The notes under the pieces were generated by a model that was not told the origin of the DNA, made no database searches, and saw only the letters and a program-made list of their open reading frames with translations. This document shows positions 12,880 to 23,669 of a stretch of DNA of 64,000 bases, one piece after another. How positions within the stretch are numbered: position 1 is the first letter of the stretch; every line of letters starts with the position of its first letter. Source of the DNA: Neckera pumila (Eukaryota; Streptophyta; Bryopsida; Hypnales; Neckeraceae); the NCBI GenBank assembly GCA_963969595.1, contig OZ018408.1, positions 49,539,022-49,603,021 of the forward strand. The letters are read 5' to 3'. The position numbers and the translations under genes are program-made.

Positions 12880-13247
12880 TAAAATATGACATCAAACATA
12901 ACAAAAAACATGACATCATATATAGTATAAAGCATGAAATCATACATAACTGAAAAATGACATAAAACATGATCTAAAACATAATAACTGAAAGTGATCT
13001 AAGAAATTTCATTTTTTTACGGCACTAAACCTTGCTAGAAGCATGACATCAAACTTCATATAAAACATAATATAGAACATGTGACTTAAACAAAACTAAG
13101 AGCACGACTGAAAACAAGGCATATAGCATGACAAAAAACATGACAAAAAACATTTCATTAAACATGACATTCAACAGAGCTCAAAACATGTCTTCTAACA
13201 TTACATAAAACACAATTTAAAACATTTCGTAGAATATGACATGAAAT
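12880..13247. repeat. Degenerate ACATAAAACATGAC array, left part
   Basis: A run of loosely repeated 12-16-bp units of the type ACATAAAACATGAC. The same kind of array resumes at 14205, on the other side of the element at 13248-14196, so the element probably landed inside the array. Confidence 0.55.
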
Positions 13248-14196
13248 TTAACCCCTAAAGGACCAAACTGTGTTTTTTTGGCAACATTGCGATTTTGGGC
13301 AGCTCACTACGAATGGAGCTTTTATTCTTTTCCTTTGCAAATTTAATACAACATTTTTCCAAGGAGTAGCTTTAAGTCCAAAATTTTTCAAAACTTTTTA
13401 CTATACGGTCAAAAAGTTATTGCATGATATGTGTATTTCAACATTCCGCGAGCATCTTGGACTGCCCAAAAAACTTCTTTAAAAATATCTTTTCAAAAAA
13501 AAAAGAAGAAATTGGTTCTCCAGATTTATATATACGCGGGAAGCTTTGAATCATCCCATTTCAATTAATGAGTCTAAAGTTATGAGGATTCTTAGTTTAG
13601 GGTAGTTTATGGGTAGTTATGAAATCTCTATTCTAAAATAAACTTTGAAGTCCTTTATTTAGATCAATTTTCAATATTTTTGGAAATAAATAAAGGAATT
13701 AGATGTATACTATTTTTTACAACATTACGACCATTGGGATTGGCATTTTGAAATTCATTAAATAAATGGTTGACAATTGAGTATTTTGAATCATTTTCTA
13801 CTTCTTTCTACTTACTATTTTTTCCCTATATGTTGTACAATTCCAATTGACTTGAAATTTTTCAAGCATGTAGTCAACTTGCTTTGAAGAATGAATCCAA
13901 ATAGCAACCACCATTTTCAAAAAATTTCATACAAATGTAACCTTCTGAAGTGCAGCTGCCTAGATTTTTGCTAGGCCCAAAATAGGATTTTTTTCAATTC
14001 AAACACTATTATCTTGCAATCCACAAGGTGGAAATTTCTGAAGTTTTTTCTACAACATCTTGAACTACTGTAATACAAGACCCTACGATTATATGTGTCC
14101 CAAAATGTTTTTTGCCTAAAAATTGGTACTTGCATTAGAAATGGCAGTTTTGATGCATTTTTGGTGAAAACATTGTCAAAAAACTTTAGAAGTTAA
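13248..14196. mobile_element. AT-rich MITE-like element within the ACATAAAAC array
   Basis: It starts TTAACCCCTAAAGGACC and ends CTTTAGAAGTTAA, which is inverted relative to the start. Internal blocks recur at 42540-43117 (AATAAACTTTGAAGTCC, TTACAACATT, CACCATTGGGAT). No ORF of note. Confidence 0.6.
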
Positions 14197-14204
14197 CCAA
14201 GAAG

Positions 14205-14480
14205 ACAACATGGTACATGACATAAAACATAAAATTAATCATGACATTTAACTTAGGAAATATAATGACCCAAAACATAACGTAAAACATAACATAAAAT
14301 GTTATATAGAACATGATATTAAAAAAAAAAAAAAAAATACCATATAACATTACAAAGAACTCGACTTAAGAAGAGACATAAAACATAATTGAAATATAAC
14401 ATAAATAAGTGAACGTAATATATAGCATAACATAACTTCACTTTATCAAAAAATACATAACTTAACATAACCTAAAAAAA
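14205..14480. repeat. Degenerate ACATAAAACATGAC array, right part
   Basis: It continues the array of 12880-13247 with the same degenerate unit and an internal A15 run near 14322. Confidence 0.5.
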
Positions 14481-14564
14481 ACGTTTAGAAGATGCGTGCT
14501 ACTCTATAATAGATTACATAAAACATAATTACTAACAAAAAATGTGAGTTATTCCCTTAAGAAA

Positions 14565-15250
14565 AAGGGAAACTAAAATTCGAGAAGATATTGTACTAGT
14601 CTCCGGAAACAACCCATATTGCTTTGTACTTCATCGTGGAACTGCATCTCATCCTTGAACTCTTGAAGCGCATACTTCTGTGTTTTCTCGAAGAACCACT
14701 CAAATCTTCTGTTTGCAGTAGGCGAGTGGACAACACAGCCAGTTTTGGCTAAGCGAAAAAGCCGCTAAGTCCTTCAGAGACCTTCACCATATTTTCATAC
14801 CAGCACGTGAGACAAAATTCTCTAGGAGTGCCACGCTTTCAATAAAACTCCGGCACCTTTTTGACTTTCATGGAGTTTGTGATTTCTAATTGTAAAGCGT
14901 TGCAGTGTTTCCACTTTCTTCTTTACATACAAAGTCTGTTTATGCTTCACGTGAATAACGCATCATGAAATTACCTCTTTCATTCTGTAAGAGGCTACTC
15001 CAAAAAAGGCATCTTTATCTCTGCACTACACTTTCAGTTGTGGTCAATTCTAATGTAGATGTTATTCAATACAAATATAAATGTCACTAGTCATTTGGCT
15101 CTCACCTCCTTTTGCCCATCTGTATTCATATACAGACAATTCTGAAAGTGCTTGTTCAATTTCAATGGAAGTTGCAAAGGAATAGTTTTGGTAACCATTT
15201 ACGCTAGTCTTGAAATGTAGCAAATAAAACTCAGATTCGGACATCAAACA
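14565..15250 (-). pseudogene. Remnant of an unrecognised minus-strand gene
   Basis: On the minus strand, 14770-14580 reads as a good protein-like frame: LAKTGCVVHSP, then NRRFEWFFEK, ending QYLLEF and a TAG. A second block upstream (14760-14900) reads KVKKVPEFY, then KRGTPREFCLTCWYENM, in other frames. A third open stretch lies at 15062-15247. The broken frames suggest an old coding region. I do not recognise the family. From 15260 to 16270 I see nothing that I can support. Confidence 0.35.
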
Positions 15251-16270
15251 CAGTCATGCTCAATCCTGTTTTGACACGGCAGGTGTAATTAAGAACAACA
15301 TTCTCAATTATGTTGTCATCATTTAGGTTATGGAACATTTCAGGTACGCATGTTCTTTGCAAGGTTCTTCTTCTATATATTATGTGGTTTGATTAGTTTA
15401 GCCCCCATTGCTTCATTAAATTCCTCTAACTTCAAACCCATATTTTGCAGAAATGCTTTTGATATATTTATATCGGAGCCGTGCACTTTTCTAAATACAC
15501 AAAATACACAAAATTCGGTTGCCTAGTCAATTAGGTTGCCTTATTTGAGATAAATCAATTCAGGGATCAATGCTTGTCTACCTAGAGGCACATGCCACTC
15601 TCTGAACTAGGCCCTGAACACTTGCTCAAATACATGACATTGAATTGAATGCTTCATTGTACAGAGGTAGTGAATATTTCTATAGTGTGCGTTTTCAAGA
15701 AATTAGTGTGGTGACCAAATTTCTCAATTTTGTGTAGGTCTCTGCACTTTCACTTGCGGTTTTTCAAAGCTAACTTTGACTCATCTGTGTCTTGAAGTTA
15801 TGCTATGTGGTGAAAGAAAGGGTATGTGACTTTAAAATGATGTCATGTTATTCATTGAACTATAATACAGACTTGAACAAAGATTGGGAAATTGACATCC
15901 CACTTATTTGAAGGTATAATAAAGATACCTTGGGCACATCAAACAGGTCCTCGTCGGCTAAGCGTATTATAAAATTATTCCTCAATTTACGACTCCTTCT
16001 CTATGATGTTTGCATTTAGCAAATGCTATAATACCAACAATAGTAAATTCGTTGGTTGTTCGGAAAACATTAATTTTCTACATGCTTGTCATTGCTATGA
16101 ATTAGACAGTGTAAGTTTTTTTTAATCAATTTAAAAGGCATTGATGTGCATCTAAGTGTAATTGTGGACCGAAACAGGTCAGTGATGCTGAATGGAAAAC
16201 TGTTTTATGAATTCCGAAACGGGTTACGTTTAATTCGGTAATGTAATGGCTATTCCTTTTCTTTTTGCAG

Positions 16271-16648
16271 ATGATTGGGGACACCGGTGGCGAGTCCAGC
16301 GTACGTCCTAGCGTGCGGGGATTGAAAAATCGTTTGGTGGGGAAATCAAGAAAAACCAGCACGCTTAAGTCTGTACTTGCTTCCATGGCAGTGAACAACA
16401 ACACCAAGGTTCATTTGTAGCACTTCCTGTACAGCCGCTGCAACAAAGTTCATATGTTACAAAACTTATTCAGAGCTATGATGAACCAATTTTAATTAGA
16501 ATTGAGTTACAAAGCTTGTATTGAAGTGGAGTTTTATGTTGGATAACGGTTGAAGCAGAGTGTCTAAAGAGGCTGTGTTCATGACCCAATTTCATTGTAC
16601 GTGTAGGTTGCTCTCTTGAAGAAAGTGGACTCTGGCAGGCGTAAATGA
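16271..16648 (+). CDS. Candidate terminal exons of a small plus-strand gene
   Basis: A strong acceptor (TTTTCTTTTTGCAG) precedes an ATG at 16271. The frame runs 46 codons of basic, Ser-rich sequence (RGLKNRLVGKSRK) to a possible donor AAG|GTTCAT at 16408. An acceptor GTGTAG at 16606 leads to LLKKVDSGRRK and a TGA at 16646-16648, phase 0 to phase 0. No family is recognised and the donor is weak. If the donor is not used, the first exon stops at 16420. From 16650 to 17880 I find no supported feature. Confidence 0.25.
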
Positions 16649-17889
16649 AGTGGTCGATGGAATGTTATGCAGTTCCTTTTTTATTCTAAGGACTAGACAT
16701 AATGAAATCGTTGTGTACAACGAGGTAGCAATCCTCTAATGGTGAAGGAGCACCTGGAAACCAAGATATGTTGCCAGCAAGTTCTTAATAATCAGGCTAT
16801 AGTTAAGTTTTTTGTAAATTCACTGTACAGTTTTGCGGCTTTCATTTTTGGGTAGCCTTCCAAGAAAGTATGAACGTTTGTGTTAGACGCTTTAGATTTC
16901 TTTGACTTCAGGAAAGTATTGTCGGGTGCCACTCCAAGCAATAGGCGTAGGCCAAACTTTTTTGAGAAAACCTGTTATCGGTGGGAAGAACTGTGCTATG
17001 TGTACCGGTTTGTAATTTTTGATATACTTGGTTTTTGGTAAACATTTTTGTATGCTTGGTGAATATAGACTCGTCTGGTATGCCGGAAATTCCTTTTTCT
17101 CATGAATGAGTGCAAAAATACTTTGTCGTGTTCTGTGCAACGTGCATGCAAGAAACTTGATTTGCGTGGAAAAAAAAATCTAATTCACTTGAACGCCTTG
17201 GCAGTTGGAGGCGCAGGTGCATGGCCGTAAGTCTAAGGAAGTGACACTCATTGCAATAACAACATCTCTTTATACGTTCAGAATTGAAATAGTCTGCCAG
17301 GCAAATAAAGAGTTGCATGATTGCTGGGTTCTGTCAATGGCAAGGTGGGTGTCAAAAATGTGGGAGACATGAGTGAGTACCTGGAAGCTTATTCACATGC
17401 AAATACTTTCTTCCTCGCAAAACAATGTGAAACATTTCAATCTGGTATGTTGATCCCGTTTAGAAAAGTGATTGAAAAGGTTTTTTATTATTCTCAGAGA
17501 GATAAATTTGTTAGAATGACTTAGTGGCTTCTTAGTTATAATCTGATAACCTGAGTAGTATGCTAGCATTCTAAGTTTAAAAATTGGCAATTGTATTAGT
17601 GTCCGAAAGTGAAGGGACTTCCTATATTTAGTGAATATTATTTATGAAGTATCAAAGTCACACTTGCTTCAAATACTGCTCTCAATTGGGTAACATTCCA
17701 GAGAACGACCTTTAAAAATATTGGGCTCTTTGCACACTCTTTTTATGATGTTTCGATCTTGCGAATGAAACTTATAAATCAAATAGATTAAATTCGAAGA
17801 AACCATTGAAAAGCACATTTGGAATTGAGTCCTTATATAAATAAGTGAACATAGTTTTTTTACACTCAGCTATAGCAAAAAGCAAGGTT

Positions 17890-18430
17890 GGCACACCGGA
17901 CAAGTCGCCCGCCCGCTCGTCCGGTTCGCCCGTCCAATTGAGGCTTTGCCCGTCCGATGTAGTCAACATGTTGTTGGCTTTATATAAAGTTAAAAAAAAG
18001 TCGACGTAGAATTACCTAGCTGCCAACTCAGACTCCGGGCGTGGACTTAAGTCAGGGCGCGGATTTAAACAGGACGAGGCACGGACTTATGGGTGGGCGA
18101 GGACTTAAGTTGGGCAGAGCGCGGACTCATGTCAGGGCGCGGACAGAAGATGGTAGGGGCGCGGACTGCAGTCGGATAGGGCGCAGACTCGTGTCAGGGC
18201 GCGGACGGAAACTGGGTCTGGGCATGGACTCATGTCAGGGCGCGGACAGAAGACAGGAGGGGCATGGACTCGTGTCAGGGCGGGGACAAAAGATGGCAGG
18301 GGCGTGGACTCGTGTCAGGGCGCAAACAGAAGTCGGGAAGGGCGCAAACTCATGTCTGCCCGTGAATTGAAGTTTGATTGGGCGCGGACTTTAACATAGG
18401 CGCCAACGGTATTCGGTTGGGGCGCGGACG
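17890..18430. repeat. GC-rich degenerate array in two orientations
   Basis: 17890-17960 repeats CGCCCGTCC-type blocks. 18020-18430 repeats the opposite-strand type, GGGCGCGGACTCATGTCA, at roughly 30-bp spacing, about a dozen times. Similar CCCGCCC and CGTCC blocks flank the hAT-like unit at 53990-55975. Inverted arrays like these are typical of subterminal transposase-binding repeats of hAT elements. The 109-codon frame over 18041-18370 is only the repeat being translated. Confidence 0.55.
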
Positions 18431-18864
18431 CTGGTGCTCATTTTCCTCTTTGGAAGTACTACATTGTTACATCCTTGCCTTTTTGAAGATGACAGATGAC
18501 CTCCATTTTATAGCCAGGCATTTTTGGATTAAAACTTGGTTGTTACATACACATTTATACAATAGACATTTGTTTATTATTTTGTATCTTCTATCTGCAC
18601 CAAATGTTTGAGTTAGGGTTATAATTGCATCATTCAAGAGTTTGGACATACTTAGGTCATCAATTTCTACTTCATGCCAACAGAAATAAAAATAGTAATT
18701 AGAAACAATAGTATTTTGAATATATTCGTAGTTTTATATATAGAACAGTGTTTGGCTGAAGCAAAATGTACATGAACCTCTTTGAGGATAATAGATTAAC
18801 AACATTAACCTTTTTCTTCAACATAACTATCATTTGCAGAACTTTCTAGAGTGAAAAAAAGAAA

Positions 18865-20305
18865 TTACGGTCTTCGATAACAACACTCAGGCATACTCCA
18901 GCAGTATGGTGCCATCTTCAATTTATCAAGAACATCCGGGATGGACGTCCTTTCTTGCGGATCTTCATTTTGAAGGCTTTTCAATTTCAATTGTAGGTTT
19001 GTATATTTCCACAACTGGTCTTTGCAAAAATAAGCTGGATCCCAATCTTGTTTCTAGATTTGAGCTGCTATCCATCCTGTGGCATATGCATCAGCAGCTT
19101 TAGAATATACATGTTTTTTTTCCATGACCTCGAGCGAGTTAGCTGAGCCTTGCTCTCCATACAAATAAACAATTCCGGAGCAGCAAACCTTTGAGTTGCT
19201 TTCTCCTTATCGAGTGCCTCCTGGTTTTGGTAACCGTATCTTGATGGCGCGTTTTCCAGGACTCGGCTAGAAAGTCCCCAATCACAAATCCCCAAATATA
19301 TTGTACCTTTTTTCCATGGAGCAAAATGGAGCAAAACATTGGATGTAGATATGTTGTTGTGTATGTAGTCCACCTTGTGGAATTTCTCCCCACAATGACA
19401 AGCAATGACAGTGCCAAGTTCACTCGATTTTTGCGGAATGTGGCAACCCACTGCAACTCCTCAATTTTCAATTGGATATCCGTCATCTTCACAATGTCAT
19501 CCACTTCCATTGATTCGGGAACTTTGGAATCGTATTTGCTTAGGAAATTAATTAAAGACCTCCCATTCTACCAGAGCAAGTAGCCTTTGATTGTTTTTGG
19601 ATGCATGTATGTCAATCTAATGATGTTGGGATGCTTCACCGGACATCTTGTAGCCTCAAACAACATCTCGTAAAGTTTTGCCTTTTGATTTGTGGTCTTC
19701 AAGAACTTCCCACAAACTCAAGCCAAGTAGGGATGTTCGAAAGTTTTGTAAGCCGCACTTTCCTCATGTGCTCGTACGCACCTTCTACCTCTTGTCCTGG
19801 CATTATTACCACTTTTAGTGACGGTGATAGCCAATACATTGATCCGCTCACACATTCATCCAGAATTTTTTCTTCTTGTGTTTCTTTCCACGGTTCTTTT
19901 ATTTTATGGCAACTTACGCTAAAGTTCCGACACCATGTCTCAACTATGCGTAATTTTGAAACACATTCTAGATCTGCTTCATCCCAATTGCTCTTGTCCT
20001 CTTTCTTCTTTGTACAATAGCGCCAATTGTCCACAACATTGGTAGTCAGCTGAACCACCATGTTACCCAAGAAGTCTGAGTATGATTAGTAATCTGAGCA
20101 ATTGTTGAATTGCTCAGATGCGGCGAACTTCTCGTCAAGCTCTCTCCGTAAATGTTCTATCAACGCATCGTAACCATCGACATTCCTGTTCACATAGTTT
20201 CTCTCTAACGATCCAATGCTTTGCATTTTGTAGAACTTCACCAATATTAGCCTAGCTTCATTTAAGTATTGTAGTGGAGGCCAATTCGGACTTTGCAACT
20301 TCTTT
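18865..20305 (-). pseudogene. Protein kinase-like gene, main part (interrupted and frameshifted)
   Basis: The minus-strand reading gives a kinase-like protein. From the N side: NWPPLQYLNEARLILVKF, then a linker to 19700, KHPNIIRLTYMHPKT (about 19640-19600), a catalytic-loop region IHNNISTSNVLLHF (about 19355), ICDWGLSSR (about 19280), AAPELF (about 19170) and a C-lobe ending ERTSIPDVLDKLKMAPY. The stop is TAA at 18867-18865. The usual HxD is HNN and DFG is DWG. A TAA at 20088-20086, a TAG near 19070 and at least two frameshifts (19450-19700) break it. The N-terminus lies at 53669-53718, beyond the nested insertions. It could have been an active kinase or a pseudokinase before decay. 18440-18865 holds nothing else I can support. 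Confidence 0.7.
20301..20305. repeat. Target-site duplication TCTTT, left copy (small element)
   Basis: TCTTT precedes TGTTGTACGTGCAATC at 20306 and is found again at 53664-53668, after the other end of the same element. Confidence 0.85.
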
Positions 20306-21428
20306 TGTTGTACGTGCAATCTAGGCGTAAGTATCTTTAGCTACAATGTTGTGCTAAAATGACACAAGTTATCGTCCTAGGGAATTCCAAGATGATGCTG
20401 CACATTTCAGGTTTCTGGATTCTCTTTTCTCCTCAATCCAATCACTTATTCACTCACTTCCAGAACTTTTAACTATCCGGAATTCAATCCGAATTCGGTT
20501 CTATTCGGAATCCGGTTTCCACTTCCAAATCAAGATGGTTTCTTTCACCTCTGTTTTACCCTTAGAGGGTCCGCTTTGATCTTTCGAGGGGTAGGGACTT
20601 CACCACTTTGGTTCTCATACTCACTAAACTTGACAAACACAAACAAACACCCAAGTATTTAAAGGAGTTGTAACAAGGAAAGAAGATCCGGATCCTCACA
20701 ACTTCCTAGACACCCGATCTAGAAAGCAGGTCACTCAGGACTCGATCCATTCCTTACTACAACGAAAGATCACAGGGTTCCGGAACCTACCGGGGATTAT
20801 TTGTTAAGTGCTAGACCGTTCCGAGGTTGGTAGACCTTCCGGGAGAGTGGCGACTTCCTCTGGGCAGGTGCTTACCTCCGTACGGGTTGATAGCCGGACT
20901 CGCTTCCACTACTCAATCAACCGGATCACCATTACGGCAGTTTAGGCACTGTGCACTTCCACTCAGTCAAGAATCTAACATTGTCTCAAATGTACCTTTC
21001 AAATGGAACCGACTACCCAAGATCCGGATTCCTCCTCACCCGTCTTCCCTCACATTCTAGTACAGTCACAAGCATTCAGACCAACACTTGAACATGAAGA
21101 TGAAAATCCGAAAGCTCACTCAGCACTTAGATTAAAAGAAAAGAATGGAATACAAATGAAAATCTGCTAGGAGGGAATGAGAGGGCAATTAAATTGCCCG
21201 CCTTTAATACCAACTAAAAGTCAACGCCTAAAAGCCAAAAAGCACCCCGGAAATCCAGGCAACCAATCAAAGAACACCCCGGGATATTTGGAGAGTCCAC
21301 AGCTCAGCTACTCCTAAAAATCCGGAATTCCTAAAAATCCGGAATCCGGAATCCAGGCTCCACGCATGGAAAACCCATTCCGGATTCAAATTCAAATCCT
21401 AATTAAAAACAACCTAACTAACTACTTC
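20306..21428 (-). mobile_element. Small TGTNR-type element, 3' half (split by the giant element)
   Basis: Reverse complement of the 3' part of the element family: it matches 36785-37933 block for block, including the ends GCACGTACAACA and ACTTGTGTCATTTTAGC. It stops exactly at ACTACTTC. The intact relative continues there with GCCTTTCGCGCC, and that continuation is found at 52924. Together with 52920-53663 it makes a 1.86-kb element, inserted in the kinase gene in reverse orientation. Confidence 0.85.
21425..21428. repeat. Target-site duplication CTTC, left copy (giant element)
   Basis: CTTC occurs once at this point in the intact small element (rc of 36788-36791) but twice here, at 21425-21428 and 52920-52923, on either side of the 31.5-kb insertion. 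Confidence 0.85.
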
Positions 21429-21453
21429 AACATCATATTCATTAGTTTGGGAG
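21429..21453 (+). repeat. Terminal inverted repeat, left (giant element)
   Basis: AACATCATA then TCATTA and TTTGGGAG. It matches the inverse of 52895-52919 with two mismatches. Confidence 0.8.
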
Positions 21454-21853
21454 TTTTCCAAGGAAACGGGAGGCTTGGAAACTACTTTAAAGTTTGAAAT
21501 TCAAAGAATTCTATATTTATAATTGCCTTAAAGCATTGCAATCAGAAAGAAGCTACATATTTAAATGCAAAATAAGCAATGCAATGACACACAAAGCACA
21601 CAATCAATAGCACAATTTTCCAACACCATGTAGTATTTACAAATGACATTACAATTTATTGAAATGAATTGAAGAATGTACATGCATTTCAAATATAATT
21701 GTACAATCACTATGAAATGTGACTTCCCACAAATAAATGAATGTATAAGCTGTTCCAATCCTAATAGTAAAGTACATTGTCTTTGGAGTGAGAATGTGTT
21801 GGAGATATCACCACTATTACAAGCCGATTGCTAATGAAGAGTCAACTTCAATG

Positions 21854-22137
21854 TTTGAAGAATGAAGTAAATAGTAATCTTTCAGCGACAATTAATTCCA
21901 CAATGAATAGGGACCGAGAAATCGCAGCAAGAGAGAGACTTGTGGAAACAAGGTATTCCACTCTCCTTGAAAAGTACTCTTATATACCGCAGTGTGTAAA
22001 CAACAATCTATAAGGGTACTTGCCAAGGAGTTTGGAATACCTTGTTTCTACAAGTCTCTCTTGCTGCAATTTCTCGATCTCTATTCGCTGTGGAATTAGT
22101 TGTCGCTAAAAGATTACTATTTACTTCATTCTTCAAA
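21854..22137. repeat. Long hairpin: about 130-bp inverted repeat with 25-bp loop
   Basis: 21854-21984 and 22010-22137 are inverted copies with scattered mismatches. Shared blocks include TTTGAAGAATGAAGTAAA and ACAAGGTATTCCA. Both arms keep a reading frame for a charged peptide containing NRDREIAARE, which looks like the coiled-coil tail of a protein. So this looks like an inverted duplication of an exon. A transcript would fold into a long double-stranded stem. 21454-21850 shows nothing else. Confidence 0.75.
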
Positions 22138-22249
22138 TACAAGCCATAAACTTTGTAATAATGGTGATGTCTCAAACATAGTCTTTAAATCACTCATTAA
22201 TATTTGAGTAACTAACCAAAATTTTATACCACTCTAATGAAGAGAATAA

Positions 22250-22536
22250 AATGTCCTCTATAGTCTTCATCTATGTACTTTGAAGACGACCTACTCTTCA
22301 ACAACTCCATTGCCTTCAATATATCCGGCCCTAGACTATAACTAGTACTACTACCAGATCTTATTTGTGCAATCTCTTGTTGTTGTTTTCTTCAAGACCT
22401 CAAATCCCAAGTGACCCACGAACGTGGAAGCCAGAGTAATTGGAAAATGCAATGCACGCTTGGATTTTGGCCTAGACATAAGCACGGATACTACAAATAA
22501 CGCCATTCCTAAGAGAGCACAATAATACAGGCTCAC
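22250..22536 (-). pseudogene. Diverged duplicate of the exon at 22568-22807
   Basis: 22284-22470 repeats 22585-22740 in the same orientation (CTCCATTGCCTTCA, then CGACTAT, then TTCTTCAAG and CCCACG). Read on the minus strand it gives GPDILKAMELLKSRSSS, against GPKIMKAMEMLKSRSHS in the other copy. It is probably a duplicated last exon of the hypothetical gene to its right. Confidence 0.45.
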
Positions 22537-22567
22537 TATATTTGTAGGGAAAGTCGTAATCTACACA

Positions 22568-23250
22568 CTAGGAGTGCGACCTACTCTTCAACATCTCCAT
22601 TGCCTTCATTATCTTTGGTCCACGACTATATCCACTACTACCACTGGACCTCTGGAGAGCATTTTCCCGTCGTTGTTTCTTCAAGGACCTCTCCTCCCAA
22701 GCGTCCCACGGACGACGACGACAACAAAGCAAAAGCAATCCATCATATGTTTTGCATTGTCGTTTGGCAACGCCCAATGAAGACGGACGAGGTCTAGGAG
22801 GCAACATGCCATTAGATATGGTAGTCGGTCTTCGTGGACTGCAGGCTCTACATCCTTAAAATTATTGCCAAAGATGGCAAGAGACATAGGCACCATGTCC
22901 CCCACCTGCAAGTATAGAAATTTAAAAACAGATTCATAATGTACAACTTACATCTGCAAAGCATTACTTAAAAACAAATATGTATGCAAAGACAAAAATT
23001 GTTGATAATGTACCTCCACAACAGCCACACCACCCACTTCATCATTGTAGAGCTTTCTTTGCATTTCAGAATTCATTTGAGAGCGCTCCCTTGGAGACTT
23101 TGATTGATGACGTGACTTGAGAGGAGATGGAGAGTGAACTAGTACAGGACGCATTCTTGCACTGGGAGGACTATCAACTACACCATCATCTACGTACTTC
23201 ATTAAAAATCCATGGTTGACTGTGCAGTGGCTGCTGAATACATGATATGA
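22568..23250 (-). CDS. Hypothetical multi-exon gene of the giant element
   Basis: A basic, Ser/Pro-rich stretch (about 23190-23015, with SPSPLKSRHQSKSPRERSQ) ends at a donor GAG|GTACAT near 23012. An acceptor TACTTGCAG at about 22910 opens GDMVPMSLAIFGNN. A further frame, 22568-22807, gives a Lys/Arg-rich tail ending KAMEMLKSRS. The link between the last two frames needs another splice or a frameshift that I could not settle. No family is recognised. It lies downstream of the FCP1-like gene on the same strand. Confidence 0.35.
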
Positions 23251-23669
23251 CAAACCCCATATTGCGATATACTCAGCTCTCCACAGTCAACAAGTGAATC
23301 AGTTGAGGCCAGGCACTTGTCTCCACAACCATTTTGAGGTGCCTCAGCAAAATCCAAATCCTGAGCACAAAACAGAGGTCTCCACTGTAATAAACTGCTA
23401 TATTGGATTCACGTTGACACAAGATGCACTCGCATTGCAACAATATAGGGTCAAAATCCTATATGGCCTACAAACTCCTCTTGCGGGGAGGCGCTCTACG
23501 ATAGACCCAAATGTCCCGTATATTACGCTCCTTGCGCGGCAACGGATCGGACATGGCGCGAGGAGGCGGACAGAGACGGAAATAAATGTCTCGTACCCTA
23601 AGTTCCTTTCCAGAAGAAGGAGTGGACATTTGGGGAGAAACGTAAGGCCCACTGTTGCTCACACTCCAC

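Noticed and set aside
12416..17571. CA|TTCTA sites as the right end of element 0
   Set aside because: TTCTA occurs at 12416 and 17567 after CA, but the DNA before these points does not resemble the 3' ends of the family, so the match is probably chance.
18041..18370. 109-codon Arg/Gly-rich ORF
   Set aside because: It coincides with the roughly 30-bp GC-rich array and has no other support.
19601..20020. Plus-strand ORF of 139 codons
   Set aside because: It lies antisense to the kinase-like gene, which has recognisable motifs.
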